The notes: generated from the letters alone by a model not told the origin. A DNA stretch of 64,000 nucleotides from an uncultured Aquimarina sp. (GCF_947495315.1 NZ_CANLYD010000008.1:186001-250000), one strand, 5' to 3'. Positions 34,635 to 44,327 are shown, numbered from the stretch's first letter. Made by a program: numbers and translations.

Positions 34635-35090
34635 ATGAATGATTCAATTATAGCGGTCTTGAAAACAATCTTTGATAGAGATTTGACAAAATTGAAAGCA
34701 GAAGTGAATGCGTATTCCAAAGAAGAAAATCTATGGATCGAAACAAAAGATATCAGTAATTCTGCTGGAAACCTGTGCTTGCATCTTGTCGGTAATCTCA
34801 ATACCTATATAGGTGCAGAATTTGGTAAAACCGGATACATTAGAGAAAGAGATAAAGAGTTTTCGTTAAAAAATTTGCCTAAATCACAACTGATATCTAT
34901 GGTAAATGAAACGATGACCATTGTACAAGATTCATTAGATGAAGTAACTCAAGAAGATCTACAAAAAGAATATCCCAGAGTACTGATGGATAAGAATCCA
35001 AGTACGCTAAGGTTTTTTATACACCTCACTACACATTTAACCTATCATTTAGGACAAATAAACTATCATAGAAGAATACTAGACGTTTAG
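34635..35090 (+). CDS. DinB-family four-helix protein (DUF1572-like)
   Basis: 151 residues. Four-helix bundle with the three-His metal pattern seen in DinB/YfiT proteins: His in LCLHLVGNLNTYIGA (about residue 50), and the pair in THLTYHLGQINYHRR (about 133-145). The LHL...HxxxH arrangement fits the DUF1572 branch. Members include thiol transferases and damage-induced proteins, but most have no known reaction. It is transcribed on the plus strand with a 230-bp region in front that it shares divergently with ssb, and is followed 55 bp later by an unknown membrane-anchored protein. Confidence 0.88.
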   Translation: MNDSIIAVLKTIFDRDLTKLKAEVNAYSKEENLWIETKDISNSAGNLCLHLVGNLNTYIGAEFGKTGYIRERDKEFSLKNLPKSQLISMVNETMTIVQDSLDEVTQEDLQKEYPRVLMDKNPSTLRFFIHLTTHLTYHLGQINYHRRILDV

Positions 35091-35145
35091 TTTAGAAAAG
35101 TAGATATGATCATAGAATAAAAAAGAGTTTTGATATACTATTGTT

Positions 35146-35751
35146 ATGCTAAAAAAACTACTGAAAATATTACTCGTTTTAATAATACTAATCGTTATAG
35201 GTGCCGGATATCTTTATTTCAGATTACATAATAATATAAATAATGTTCTTGAAGCAAAAAATGATTGGCGCAGCGAAGTATTAGAGTTCCCATTAATATT
35301 TGCAGGGGATTTAGATTATGAAGGAGAAGAACATATTCGATTTGCACCAGGTTGGGGAGAAACAAATACTGAAGATTATTTTTCTTATGTTTTTCTATGG
35401 GTCTTAGAAGAAGACCCAACATTAAATGAGGCGACATTAGAAAACATCATGAATATTTACTTTGACGGACTTATGAATACTGGAGCCATCACGAATTTTA
35501 GTTTCTTTAAAGACATTCCTGAGACACAATCTTCGATGCAGAAAATTGAGCATAATCATTACAAAGGTTCAATAAAACTTTATGATGAATTTTTTGCTAA
35601 AGATATGATTACGGTAAATGCAAACATTAAATATGAATATTGTAATGCTAGAAAAAAACATTTGGTTTGGTTTTACTTGTCTCCTAAAGAAGTGAATCAT
35701 CCTATTTGGAATCAGCTTAAAGAGGTGCATTTAAATATCAACTGTGATTAA
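35146..35751 (+). CDS. Membrane-anchored protein of unknown function
   Basis: 201 residues. One N-terminal transmembrane helix (LLKILLVLIILIVIGAGYLYF, given in part as LLVLIILIVIGAGYLYF) places the rest outside the cytoplasm. The body is acidic and aromatic (RFAPGWGETNTEDYFSYVFLW near 65, cut here to GWGETNTEDYFSYVFLW). A C-terminal region HLVWFYLSPKEVNHPIWNQL follows. No family was recognised. It probably follows the DinB gene on one transcript, but the spacing of 55 bp leaves room for its own promoter. Confidence 0.75.
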   Translation: MLKKLLKILLVLIILIVIGAGYLYFRLHNNINNVLEAKNDWRSEVLEFPLIFAGDLDYEGEEHIRFAPGWGETNTEDYFSYVFLWVLEEDPTLNEATLENIMNIYFDGLMNTGAITNFSFFKDIPETQSSMQKIEHNHYKGSIKLYDEFFAKDMITVNANIKYEYCNARKKHLVWFYLSPKEVNHPIWNQLKEVHLNINCD

Positions 35752-35807
35752 AATATAGTTTTCTTTTTGTGTAACATTTTGTTGAAAGTATTTAAAAATA
35801 GAAGAAT

Positions 35808-36398
35808 TTGAAAGAAGAATACCAGGAATATTATAAATCTTATATCAAATTATTTCCTGATTTGAACTTAGAAGAATTGAAGTTTTTACGTTCATATCTC
35901 ACTATAGAAGAATATGATAAGAAAGAATTCTTATTCAAGAGCGGAGAAGTTCAGAAAGAAGTTGCATTCGTATGTAAAGGTCTCTTAAGACGATATTATA
36001 TTAACGAAAAAGGAAATAAGATAACGACAGGTTTTGTAAACGAAAATAATTATGCCACAGATTACCCAGCTTTTATTAGACAAATACCATCTAAGTATTT
36101 TATTGAATGCTTGGAACCGTCTGTCATTATAAAGTTACCTTATGATAAAATTCAAGAAGGATATAAGAAGTATAAGAGAAGTGAGATGTATGGAAGATTA
36201 ATTGCCGAATATGTATTGACTTTCCAAACAGATAGAGTAGAGAGTTTTCTATTTAAAAATGCCGAAGAAAGATACTTAGACTTTGTAGCGCATAATAAAG
36301 ATATTATTAATAGAATAAGCTTATCCCATTTATCAACTTATTTAGGTATAGAACGCCAATCTTTGAGCAGAATACGAAGTAAAATTGCGAAAAGATAA
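35808..36398 (+). CDS. Crp-like cyclic-nucleotide-binding regulator with TTG start
   Basis: 196 residues. The start is TTG at 35808 (KEEYQEYYKSYIKLFPDL after the initiator); the first in-frame ATG lies deep inside the protein, so an ATG start is impossible. A cyclic-nucleotide-binding-like domain (about 20-110) contains FKSGEVQKEVAFVCKGLLRR. The C-terminal helix-turn-helix reads ISLSHLSTYLGIERQSLSRI, as in the flavobacterial Crp branch that lacks a full F-helix. It ends 76 bp before an amidohydrolase start and may regulate it. Confidence 0.88.
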   Translation: MKEEYQEYYKSYIKLFPDLNLEELKFLRSYLTIEEYDKKEFLFKSGEVQKEVAFVCKGLLRRYYINEKGNKITTGFVNENNYATDYPAFIRQIPSKYFIECLEPSVIIKLPYDKIQEGYKKYKRSEMYGRLIAEYVLTFQTDRVESFLFKNAEERYLDFVAHNKDIINRISLSHLSTYLGIERQSLSRIRSKIAKR

Positions 36399-36473
36399 TT
36401 TTTGTCACATATGTGTCAGGTACATTATTTAATTATATCACATTTTTACAGCATAAATTTAAATACAGTAAAA

Positions 36474-37775
36474 ATGACTTCTTATAAAAACTTACTGAAA
36501 TCTGCAATAACGATACAATTTCTTATTTGTGGATTAATCGCTTTAGGACAAAATACAAATAACACATCTTCAATTCATCAAGATATACAACAACAGACGG
36601 ATGATATTTTTGACGATCTTGTAAAAATCCGTAGAGATTTTCATATGAACCCTGAAGTGTCAGAACAGGAAAAAAGAACAGCCCATAAAATAAAAGAATA
36701 TCTACTCTCTATTGGATTAGAGGTTAAAACGGATATTGGAGGAAATGGTGTTGTTGGTATTTTAAAAGGAGCAAAAGAAGGAAAGAAAATTGCATGGAGA
36801 GCAGATATTGATGCGATGCCATCTGATATACCAGATGTGGTAGATTTTAAATCAAAAAAAGAGGGTGTTCGCCATATTTGTGGACATGATGTGCATGCCA
36901 CTATCGCATTAGGGATTGCTAATGTACTAGCGAGTCAAAAAGATCAATTAGAAGGAACGGTTTATTTTATTTTTCAACCTTCTGAAGAGAATTATAAAGG
37001 AGCACAGGCAATGATAGAAGATGGCTTATTTGATATTATTAATCCAGATGAAATATATGGAGCACATATCGCTCCACTACCTGCAACAATGATTTCAACC
37101 AAACCAGAATGGCTATTTGCTGATTATAAAATGATAGAAGTGGTTTATAAAAACTCAGCTGATAATGACGCTGTGCTTGAGTACACCAAAACATTGCTTA
37201 AAAGCTTTCAAAATGTAGTGGCTGGTAGTGAGTTTTTTGATCCACAAAGTTTGTTAAGTCCTACTATTGGTTTAGCAAATCCGAATACCATTTTTAAAGA
37301 TTATATAACGGTGTATGATAATTTTAATATTAAAAAGACGGATGATCTAATATCAATTAAAACGTATGTTGGCTCTAGTATCTTTAATGAATTAGCTAAA
37401 ATTTTGCTTCAAGTAAAACAGAAGATTCAGTCATCAAAATATTCAGAGAAGTTGATAAATGTATCGTATTCTGGGGATCGAGCGAATCTTATGAATAATA
37501 AAAAGTTAACGAATGAAGCTATGAATTCCATTTCTGCAGTTTATGGACAGCAAAATGTAATCAGGCTATATGGAGAAATGCCAGACGGTCGTGGTGATGA
37601 TTTTGCTTATTTTCAAGAAAGAGTGCCTGGTGTATATTTTTTCTTAGGAGGTTCTAATTTTGAAAAAGGAATTATCTCGATGCCGCATGCTCCAAATTTT
37701 GCGATTGATGAGAACTGTATTAAGACAGGCGTAAATTATTTCTCATCAATGATTGTTGAAAGATTGGATCAATAA
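36474..37775 (+). CDS. Exported M20-family amidohydrolase / peptidase
   Basis: 433 residues from the ATG at 36474, which gives a signal peptide (KSAITIQFLICGLIALGQ); the longer reading from 36402 starts within a CACATATGTG palindrome and has no export logic. Metal-site motifs of the M20D amidohydrolases: RRDFHMNPEVSEQE (about 55), WRADIDAMP (about 107), HICGHDVHAT (about 133), QPSEENYKGAQAMI (about 170) and a distal His near SMPHAPNFAID. A dimerisation domain lies at about 215-330. Such enzymes deacylate N-acyl amino acids or hydrolyse hippurate-like substrates using two metal ions, here probably in the periplasm. Confidence 0.9.
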   Translation: MTSYKNLLKSAITIQFLICGLIALGQNTNNTSSIHQDIQQQTDDIFDDLVKIRRDFHMNPEVSEQEKRTAHKIKEYLLSIGLEVKTDIGGNGVVGILKGAKEGKKIAWRADIDAMPSDIPDVVDFKSKKEGVRHICGHDVHATIALGIANVLASQKDQLEGTVYFIFQPSEENYKGAQAMIEDGLFDIINPDEIYGAHIAPLPATMISTKPEWLFADYKMIEVVYKNSADNDAVLEYTKTLLKSFQNVVAGSEFFDPQSLLSPTIGLANPNTIFKDYITVYDNFNIKKTDDLISIKTYVGSSIFNELAKILLQVKQKIQSSKYSEKLINVSYSGDRANLMNNKKLTNEAMNSISAVYGQQNVIRLYGEMPDGRGDDFAYFQERVPGVYFFLGGSNFEKGIISMPHAPNFAIDENCIKTGVNYFSSMIVERLDQ

Positions 37776-37876
37776 GTACTCATAAATCTTGAAAAAAAAA
37801 TGATGCTTCCTTGGCTTTGTGGTCATTATGAGTATGAAATAAATATAGTATCTTCATAACAAATCCTTAGTTTGTC

Positions 37877-38722
37877 ATGAAGATATTATATGTAATAATT
37901 ATTCTAGCTTTTTGTATTGCTTGTTCCAGTAATGACGATACTTTGATAGAAACTGCTCCATCCTTTTTGTTTGAAGACGGATTCGAAACTCAGAGCAGTA
38001 GTGTTGATGAGCTTTTTCTTTCAGATAATAGTAGATGGTCTAACATACAGCAATCAAATCCTTCAGGTCAAACAAATGAGATTACGATTTCTAATACTAG
38101 GTTCTCAGAAGGAAACAATGCATTGAGAATATTCGCCTTTAAGTCAGATAATCTATTGTCAAAAATGGATATTGAGAAAGGTGGATTTAAAGCTTTTGTA
38201 AGTGATAAAGTGATCATCCAGGCGGATTTTTATCTTAACTCCACTGCCAATTTAGAAAACTTGTTTTTGATTGATTTAGAATGTTGCTCTTGCTGGGATC
38301 CATCTGTGGATGCTGATCCATCATCAGATGGGGATAACCAATGCCCGGGAGTACGTTTAAAAATGTCAGGAGGAAATGATTTCTTGTCAATAGAAAGAGG
38401 AAAAATTTCTGCAAGTACTCTTACTCAAACAACATTTCAATTTCCCAGAAACGAATGGGTTTCTGTTCGTTGGGAATTAACTTTATCCGATAATGAGGAT
38501 GGAGTGAATAAGCTAGTTATAAATAATAATGAAGTTATCACAAGTAATGGCATGAATATGCCCAATGCAGCAATTTTTAGAGATGTTTTTGCTGAAAATG
38601 GAATTGATTTCAATTTACAAGAACCTGCTTTTTACGAAAGAATACAAATCGGAGCTACAGCTAATCCAACAGCTGAAGATATGGAATTTTTTGTGGATAA
38701 TTTTTCGATTCAGATACATTAA
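37877..38722 (+). CDS. Surface lipoprotein with lyase-like jelly-roll fold
   Basis: 281 residues. Lipobox IACS after MKILYVIIILAFCI; the residues SSNDD after the Cys suggest surface display. The rest is beta-rich: FEDGFET, ISNTRFSEGNNALRIFAFK, VIIQADFYLNS, EWVSVRWELTLSDNEDGVNK and a C-terminal VDNFSIQIH. This order of strands is common in concanavalin-like polysaccharide-lyase and laminin-G-type proteins. A Cys-rich loop (ECCSCWDPS...QCPG) may be disulfide-bonded. No catalytic motif could be assigned, so it may only bind glycans. Confidence 0.75.
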   Translation: MKILYVIIILAFCIACSSNDDTLIETAPSFLFEDGFETQSSSVDELFLSDNSRWSNIQQSNPSGQTNEITISNTRFSEGNNALRIFAFKSDNLLSKMDIEKGGFKAFVSDKVIIQADFYLNSTANLENLFLIDLECCSCWDPSVDADPSSDGDNQCPGVRLKMSGGNDFLSIERGKISASTLTQTTFQFPRNEWVSVRWELTLSDNEDGVNKLVINNNEVITSNGMNMPNAAIFRDVFAENGIDFNLQEPAFYERIQIGATANPTAEDMEFFVDNFSIQIH

Positions 38723-38741
38723 GAATTGTATTGTTTTTAAG

Positions 38742-39200
38742 ATGTTAAGTATGATACGACCGTACGAGTTACATGATAAAAAAGAATTAGTTGAGATTTT
38801 TAACCTCAATACGCCAATATATTTTGATCCAAAAGAGGTGAACGATTTTGAAGAATATTTAAAACAACATAGTGCTACTTATTTGGTAATTGAATATGAA
38901 AACAAAATCGTCGGAGGAGCAGGATATGATTTTCAAGAAAAAGATAACGCCGGTCGAATAACTTGGATATTTTTTCATCCTAATTATACGGGATTGGGAT
39001 TAGGGAAAAAGATGGTAGAACGTTGCTTGTCAATTTTGAAATTGAATTTAGCATTAGAAAAAGTAGTGGTAACTACATCACAACTTGCATATAAGTTTTT
39101 TGATAAGTTTGGGTTTATATTAAAAAAATTAGAAAAGAATTATTGGGGACCAGGCTTGGATTTGTATCTAATGGAATTACAGATAGATAAAAATTCTTAA
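38742..39200 (+). CDS. GNAT-family N-acetyltransferase
   Basis: 152 residues from the ATG at 38742; ATG 38751 (MIRPYELHDKKELVEI) is an equally good start. The acetyl-CoA loop reads FFHPNYTGLGLGKKMVERCL (about residues 85-105), preceded by VIEYENKIVGGAGYDF and followed by LAYKFFDKFGF, all typical of GNAT enzymes. It transfers an acetyl group from acetyl-CoA to an amine of an unknown small molecule or protein in the cytoplasm. It starts 19 bp after the lipoprotein stop, probably by chance of close packing, since the proteins act in different compartments. Confidence 0.88.
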   Translation: MLSMIRPYELHDKKELVEIFNLNTPIYFDPKEVNDFEEYLKQHSATYLVIEYENKIVGGAGYDFQEKDNAGRITWIFFHPNYTGLGLGKKMVERCLSILKLNLALEKVVVTTSQLAYKFFDKFGFILKKLEKNYWGPGLDLYLMELQIDKNS

Positions 39201-39318
39201 GTGACTAAAACTGTCAAAATTTATAATGGATTCTTTTCGTGAATGCAGGTTGGATACAGTATATTTATAGTAAGATTCTAAAAACTCATTTGCAAGAAAC
39301 ACTTTTCTCATTCACACA

Positions 39319-41598
39319 ATGATAAATAAACTCTTAGAAACTGAATTCGGATTTGATACCGCTGAAATCAAAAGATTGAATGGCTATGATAATGTCAATT
39401 ATATTGTCAAAACTAAATCTACACAGTATATTTTTAAAACGTATTCTTATACTAAAGAATTACTGGCTATTCTTGAAGCGGAAAACGAGGCACTTCTCCA
39501 CCTTGAGAAAAAAGACACGGATATATTTCCGAAACCCATTTCCTTTACGGATGGTAATTTTATAAAAGTATTAGAAATAGATGGGTCTAAAACGATCTGT
39601 AGAATGCTTTCGTTTTTGGATGGTAAATTTTTAGGTGATATAGAATCTACAGAAGAACTATTTTCGTCATTGGGAACCTTTCTTGCTGAAATGGATATTA
39701 AATTCCGAAAATTTGATAGCTATGTGTTGAAAGCAAGACAATGGGAATGGGATATTCAATATTTACATTTAAATAAAAAATACCTGGATGATATTATTGA
39801 TCCACACGACAGGAATGTAGCACGCTATTTTTTTCAGCAGTTTGAAGAAAATATAGTTCCATTATTACCGGAATTAAGAAAGCAAGTAATCCATAATGAT
39901 GCGAATGAATGGAATGTTCTGGTAGAAAATGGAAGAGTTTCGGGAATCATTGACTTTGGAGATTTAGCACATTCACATGTAATTAATGAATTAGCGATTG
40001 CCATTACCTATGCGTGTTATGATAAAGAAAACCCATTAGGTTGGGTGCCAATTATTATAAAAGCGTATCACAGCGTTCTTCCTTTGGAAGAAAAAGAGAT
40101 TAAAGTCTTGTATTACCTGATCGCCGCAAGACTTTGTACGAGCGTATGTAATTCTGCACATTCTCGAAAAATAAATCCTGATAATGCATATGCTACTGTT
40201 AGTGAAAAATTCGCCTGGCAGATGTTGTACAAATGGTTAAGAATTAATCCGATCGGAGCAGAGAACGTGTTCAGGAAAGCAATAGGATTATCGGTTCATA
40301 AAACACCATCCACCGAAGAGGAGATCAAAATAAGATATCAGTATATAAGTCCTATTCTGTCTTTAAGCTATAAAGAACCTGTTTTTATGAGTCGTTCGGC
40401 TTTTCAGTATATGTATGATGCCGATGGTAATACCTTTTTAGATGCTTATAATAATATTCCACACGTCGGACATTCACATCCCAAAGTAGTGGAAGCTGGG
40501 CAAAGACAAATGGCTCAATTGAATACGAATACCAGATATCTTTATGACCTGTTACCTACCTATGCCGAAAAGTTGTTGTCAAAATTCCCAAAAACACTCA
40601 ACAAAGTGTTTTTTGTAAACTCAGGAAGTGCAGCCAGTGATTTGGCCATGCGAATGGTGTATGCGCATACCAGACATAAAAACATAATGATCATGGAACA
40701 CGGATATCATGGCAATACCCAGATTTCTATTGATATTAGCGATTATAAATTCAATAATCCAAAGGGACAAGGACAAAAAGAATACATTCTAAAAACTCAA
40801 ATTCCGGATACTTACAGAGGTAAACATACCGGACAAAATGCAGGTAAATTATATGCTGAAGAAGCAGTGAAACAAATAGAAGATACTGATCATCCTATTG
40901 CTGCTTTTATTACAGAACCTGTCGTAGGATGTGGAGGACAAGTACCTCTTGCAGAAGGATATCTAAAAGAAATTTATCCGGTAATCAGGAAGCAAGGTGG
41001 AATTTGTATTAGTGATGAGGTTCAAACAGGCTTTGGTCGTTTAGGAGATCACTTTTGGGGATTTGAAGCGCAAAATGTTATTCCGGATATGGTTATTGTT
41101 GGGAAACCAATCGCGAATGGGCATCCAATGGGTGCAGTTATTACTACTGATGAAATAGCCGAATCTTTTGGTAAAGGAGTGGAGTTTTTTAGCTCTTTTG
41201 GAGGAAATCCTGTTTCTTGCGCCATTGGATTATCGGTGTTGGAAGTAATTGAAGAAGAAAAATTACAAGAGAATGCTAAAGAGGTTGGTGATTATTATAA
41301 ATCCATCTTATCCGAACTTCAGAAAAAGTACGATTGTATTGGTGATGTGCGAGGATCCGGTTTGTTTTTAGGAATCGAAATCATAAAAGGAGAAAATCGT
41401 GAAACCAATAGAGTTCTAGCACATCATATTAAAAATGAATTACGAGATAAATTCATACTCATCAGCACGGATGGACCTGATGATAGTGTACTGAAAACGA
41501 AACCACCTTTATGTTTTACAAAAGAAAATGCTAAAGAAGTTGTGGGTGCTATTGACAGTGTGTTAGAAAGTTATTATCAAACACAAAAAAGATTTTAA
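39319..41598 (+). CDS. APH-type kinase fused to class-III aminotransferase
   Basis: 759 residues. Residues about 1-310 are an aminoglycoside-phosphotransferase-like kinase domain with VIHNDANEWNVLV (catalytic Asp near 194) and GIIDFGDLAHSH. Residues about 335-755 are a PLP aminotransferase of class III with VNSGSAASDLAMRM, EHGYHGNTQ, ITEPVVGCGGQVP, CISDEVQTGFGR and the PLP Lys in IVGKPIANGHP (about 597). The combination suggests phosphorylation of an amino alcohol followed by amino-group transfer or phospho-elimination, as in ethanolamine-phosphate or phosphohydroxylysine phospho-lyases, which belong to the same aminotransferase branch. The substrate is unknown. The modA start follows after 13 bp. 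Confidence 0.88.
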   Translation: MINKLLETEFGFDTAEIKRLNGYDNVNYIVKTKSTQYIFKTYSYTKELLAILEAENEALLHLEKKDTDIFPKPISFTDGNFIKVLEIDGSKTICRMLSFLDGKFLGDIESTEELFSSLGTFLAEMDIKFRKFDSYVLKARQWEWDIQYLHLNKKYLDDIIDPHDRNVARYFFQQFEENIVPLLPELRKQVIHNDANEWNVLVENGRVSGIIDFGDLAHSHVINELAIAITYACYDKENPLGWVPIIIKAYHSVLPLEEKEIKVLYYLIAARLCTSVCNSAHSRKINPDNAYATVSEKFAWQMLYKWLRINPIGAENVFRKAIGLSVHKTPSTEEEIKIRYQYISPILSLSYKEPVFMSRSAFQYMYDADGNTFLDAYNNIPHVGHSHPKVVEAGQRQMAQLNTNTRYLYDLLPTYAEKLLSKFPKTLNKVFFVNSGSAASDLAMRMVYAHTRHKNIMIMEHGYHGNTQISIDISDYKFNNPKGQGQKEYILKTQIPDTYRGKHTGQNAGKLYAEEAVKQIEDTDHPIAAFITEPVVGCGGQVPLAEGYLKEIYPVIRKQGGICISDEVQTGFGRLGDHFWGFEAQNVIPDMVIVGKPIANGHPMGAVITTDEIAESFGKGVEFFSSFGGNPVSCAIGLSVLEVIEEEKLQENAKEVGDYYKSILSELQKKYDCIGDVRGSGLFLGIEIIKGENRETNRVLAHHIKNELRDKFILISTDGPDDSVLKTKPPLCFTKENAKEVVGAIDSVLESYYQTQKRF

Positions 41599-41611
41599 AG
41601 AAAGAATACAA

Positions 41612-42379
41612 ATGCCTAAACCAACAATAATCATTACAATTAGTATCATAACCCTTTTATTGCTTTTAGGGTGTAAACAACCTGAAAGAGATGTAATCAC
41701 GATCGCTGCAGCTGCTAATATGCAGTTTTCGATAGCCAAAATTTCTAAAGCATTTACAAAACAAACCGGAATACAATGTGAACTTGTTATCAGTTCCTCT
41801 GGTAAATTGACTGCACAGATTAAAGAAGGGGCTCCGTATGATATCTTTGTTTCGGCTAATATGAAATATCCAAATGAAATTTATGCAAGTGATTTAGCTG
41901 TTCATCCTCCTAAAATCTATGGGTATGGTCAATTGGTATTGTGGTCTATGTATGATAGTATAAGACCTTCTCTAGGGATACTAACTAATGAAAGTTTACA
42001 ACACATTGCTTTGGCAAACCCTAAAACTGCACCCTATGGACAGGCAGCAATTGAAGTGTTAGAAAATAATAATATTTATAATCAGGTCAAAGACAAATTG
42101 GTATATGGAGAAAGTATTGCGCAAGCCAATCAGTTTATTACCTCAAAGTCTTCGGAGATTGGCTTTACAGCAAAATCTGTGGTATTATCTCCTAAAATGA
42201 AAGGAAAAGGACATTGGATAGCATTAGATGAAAAGATGTATCTACCAATTGAACAAGGAGTGGTTATGATTAAAACGGAAAACCGGGATTTCGAGGACAC
42301 TCGGCAATTTTACAATTTTCTTTTTTCAAAAGAAGCTAAAGAAATACTGGAAGAATTCGGATATTTAGTAGCTCAATAA
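41612..42379 (+). CDS. modA: Molybdate ABC transporter substrate-binding lipoprotein ModA
   Basis: 255 residues. Lipobox LLGC after IITISIITLLL, so the protein is lipid-anchored. The mature start ITIAAAANMQFSIAKISKAF, then ISSSGKLTAQIKEGAPYDIF, is the ModA oxyanion-binding signature, with Ser residues for molybdate or tungstate. Later blocks ALANPKTAPYGQAAIEVL and GFTAKSVVLSP agree. It captures molybdate in the periplasm for ModBC. Its stop overlaps the start of the TOBE gene by 1 bp, and the order modA-TOBE-modB-modC is one operon. Confidence 0.93.
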   Translation: MPKPTIIITISIITLLLLLGCKQPERDVITIAAAANMQFSIAKISKAFTKQTGIQCELVISSSGKLTAQIKEGAPYDIFVSANMKYPNEIYASDLAVHPPKIYGYGQLVLWSMYDSIRPSLGILTNESLQHIALANPKTAPYGQAAIEVLENNNIYNQVKDKLVYGESIAQANQFITSKSSEIGFTAKSVVLSPKMKGKGHWIALDEKMYLPIEQGVVMIKTENRDFEDTRQFYNFLFSKEAKEILEEFGYLVAQ

Positions 42380-42780
42380 TGAATACTTTCTCAGGACATA
42401 TATCAGATATACAGGTAAACGAAAGTTTATCAATGGTTTCAGTTCGGATAAATGAACAGGTTGAGCTTAAAACTATTGTAGTAGAAACTCCAGAAACGGC
42501 TTCTTACTTGAAGATAGAAAATGCTGTAGAAGTTTTGTTTAAAGAAACAGAGGTAATCATCAGTACAGAAGATACCCTTTCGATAAGTATTCAAAATAAA
42601 ATTAAAGCTACCATTAAGGAGGTTAAAAAAGGAGTATTGTTAAGTAAGTTACTATTGAATTCGGAGATAGGAGAAATGATTGCTATTCTTGCTACCGAAG
42701 TACTGGACGAACTGATGTTAGCAGAAAATCAAGAAGTAACTGCTATGATTAAAGTGAACGAAATTATGATTTCCAGATGA
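42379..42780 (+). CDS. Free-standing molybdate-binding TOBE-domain protein
   Basis: 133 residues, cytosolic. The second half NKIKATIKEVKKGVLLSKLL followed by GEMIAILATEVLDELML is a molybdenum-pterin/TOBE repeat (ATI..v..G.v..v), and the first half GHISDIQVNESLSMVSVRIN looks like a diverged repeat. Such Mop-like proteins store or buffer molybdate, or act as regulators. Here it is translationally embedded between modA (1-bp overlap) and modB (4-bp overlap), which is unusual because TOBE domains usually sit at the ModC or ModE C-terminus. Confidence 0.85.
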   Translation: MNTFSGHISDIQVNESLSMVSVRINEQVELKTIVVETPETASYLKIENAVEVLFKETEVIISTEDTLSISIQNKIKATIKEVKKGVLLSKLLLNSEIGEMIAILATEVLDELMLAENQEVTAMIKVNEIMISR

Positions 42781-43451
42781 TGGATTGGAGCCCGATCATA
42801 TTGACAGCTAAGCTTGCTTTGGTAACTACAATGATTCTATTGATAGTTTCTATTCCCCTTGCGTATTGGTTAGCATATTCTAAATCTCGAATCAAACCAG
42901 TTATAGAAACTTTGGTGAGTATGCCTTTGGTATTACCTCCAACGGTTTTAGGATTTTATTTATTAATGACTTTTAGTCCAGGAAATGCTTTTGGTAGTTG
43001 GTTGCAAGATTGGTTTGGAATTCGATTGATTTTTTCGTTCTCGGGATTAGTGATAGGATCTGTTATTTATAGCTTGCCTTTTATGGTTAATCCCATTCAA
43101 TCCGGCTTAGCAAGTTTACCTACTTCGCTAACAGAGGCTTCATACGTATTGGGTAAATCCAAAATAAAAACACTATTTAGCGTATTATTGCCTAATATAA
43201 AACCCTCATTACTAACAGGAATTGTATTGGCTTTTGCGCATACTGTTGGAGAATTCGGTGTTGTTTTAATGATCGGAGGAAACATTCCGGAAAAAACCAA
43301 AGTGATTTCTATTGCTATTTATGATGAGGTAGAAGCATTAAATTATAGTAATGCGCATACGTATTCTCTGATTTTGGTCATTATAACATTTATAGTCTTG
43401 TTGTCTGTGTATTTGATTAATGGTGGATATCTTAAAAGGTTTTGGAGATGA
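42777..43451 (+). CDS. modB: Molybdate ABC transporter permease ModB
   Basis: 224 residues with five to six transmembrane helices. ModB signatures: LVSMPLVLPPTVLGFYLLM near residue 48, and the ATPase-coupling EAA-type loop TEASYVLGKSKIKTLFSVLLP (seen in part as EASYVLGKSKIKTLFSVLL, about 115-135), then AHTVGEFGVVLMIGGNIP. It forms the inner-membrane channel with ModC. The TGA stop overlaps the modC ATG. Confidence 0.94.
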   Translation: MMDWSPIILTAKLALVTTMILLIVSIPLAYWLAYSKSRIKPVIETLVSMPLVLPPTVLGFYLLMTFSPGNAFGSWLQDWFGIRLIFSFSGLVIGSVIYSLPFMVNPIQSGLASLPTSLTEASYVLGKSKIKTLFSVLLPNIKPSLLTGIVLAFAHTVGEFGVVLMIGGNIPEKTKVISIAIYDEVEALNYSNAHTYSLILVIITFIVLLSVYLINGGYLKRFWR

Positions 43452-44326
43452 TAGAAGCCCATATTCATAAAACACTCAGTACCGCTAACGGAAAGATGCT
43501 TCTCGACATTCAACTCAATATTAAAAAGGGCCAATTTGTTACTTTATATGGACCTTCTGGTGCTGGAAAAACATCTACTCTTAGGATACTAGCAGGATTA
43601 TTATCGGCAGATAAAGGGCAAATTGTAGTTGATGATAAGGTTTGGTTGGATAGCAAAAAAAAGATAAATTTTAGCCCACAACAACGCAAGATTGGATATG
43701 TTTTTCAGGATTATGCGCTATTTCCTAATATGACCGTAAGAAGAAACCTGGAGTTCGCTCTAGAAAAAGGTCAAGATAGAAGTATTATCCAAGAGTTGAT
43801 TACCATAGTAGAGTTAGAGGAATTACAGGATAGAAAACCTGAAACATTATCTGGAGGTCAACAGCAAAGAGTTGCGTTGGCACGTGCTCTGGTTCGTAAA
43901 CCTGAGGTCTTACTGCTAGACGAGCCACTTTCTGCACTGGATATTAAAATGCGAGCTAAGTTACAGGATTACATTCTAAAAGTACATAGACAGTATGGAC
44001 TCACAACAATTTTAGTAAGTCATGATGTGGGAGAGATCATAAAAATGTCTGATGAAATATACTGCCTTGAGGCTGGCAAAATCAGTAAACAAGGTAATCC
44101 GTCAGCCATTTTTACTAATGATAGACTCAGTGGTAAGTTCCAGTTTACCGGTGAAGTGATTGCTATAGAGCAAGAAGAAGTAGTCTATATTGTCACTGTT
44201 CTCATAGGTAATAATGTAGTAAAAATAATTGCTCAAGAATCAGAAATTACTGACTTAGGAATTGGAGATAAAGTGATTGTAGCTTCTAAAGCTTTTAATC
44301 CTATTCTTCTTAAAATTGAGAAATAG
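43448..44326 (+). CDS. modC: Molybdate ABC transporter ATP-binding protein ModC
   Basis: 292 residues from the ATG at 43448, which overlaps the modB stop (ATGA); a TTG at 43442 is less likely. Walker A GPSGAGKTS (about 37), Q-loop FQDYALF, signature LSGGQQQRVALARAL (about 137), Walker B VLLLDEPLSALD (about 155) and the H-loop LVSHDVGE are all present. The C-terminal 75 residues (FTGEVIAIEQEEVVYIV onward) form a TOBE-like domain. It hydrolyses ATP to drive molybdate import. Confidence 0.94.
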   Translation: MIEAHIHKTLSTANGKMLLDIQLNIKKGQFVTLYGPSGAGKTSTLRILAGLLSADKGQIVVDDKVWLDSKKKINFSPQQRKIGYVFQDYALFPNMTVRRNLEFALEKGQDRSIIQELITIVELEELQDRKPETLSGGQQQRVALARALVRKPEVLLLDEPLSALDIKMRAKLQDYILKVHRQYGLTTILVSHDVGEIIKMSDEIYCLEAGKISKQGNPSAIFTNDRLSGKFQFTGEVIAIEQEEVVYIVTVLIGNNVVKIIAQESEITDLGIGDKVIVASKAFNPILLKIEK

Positions 44327-44327
44327 T

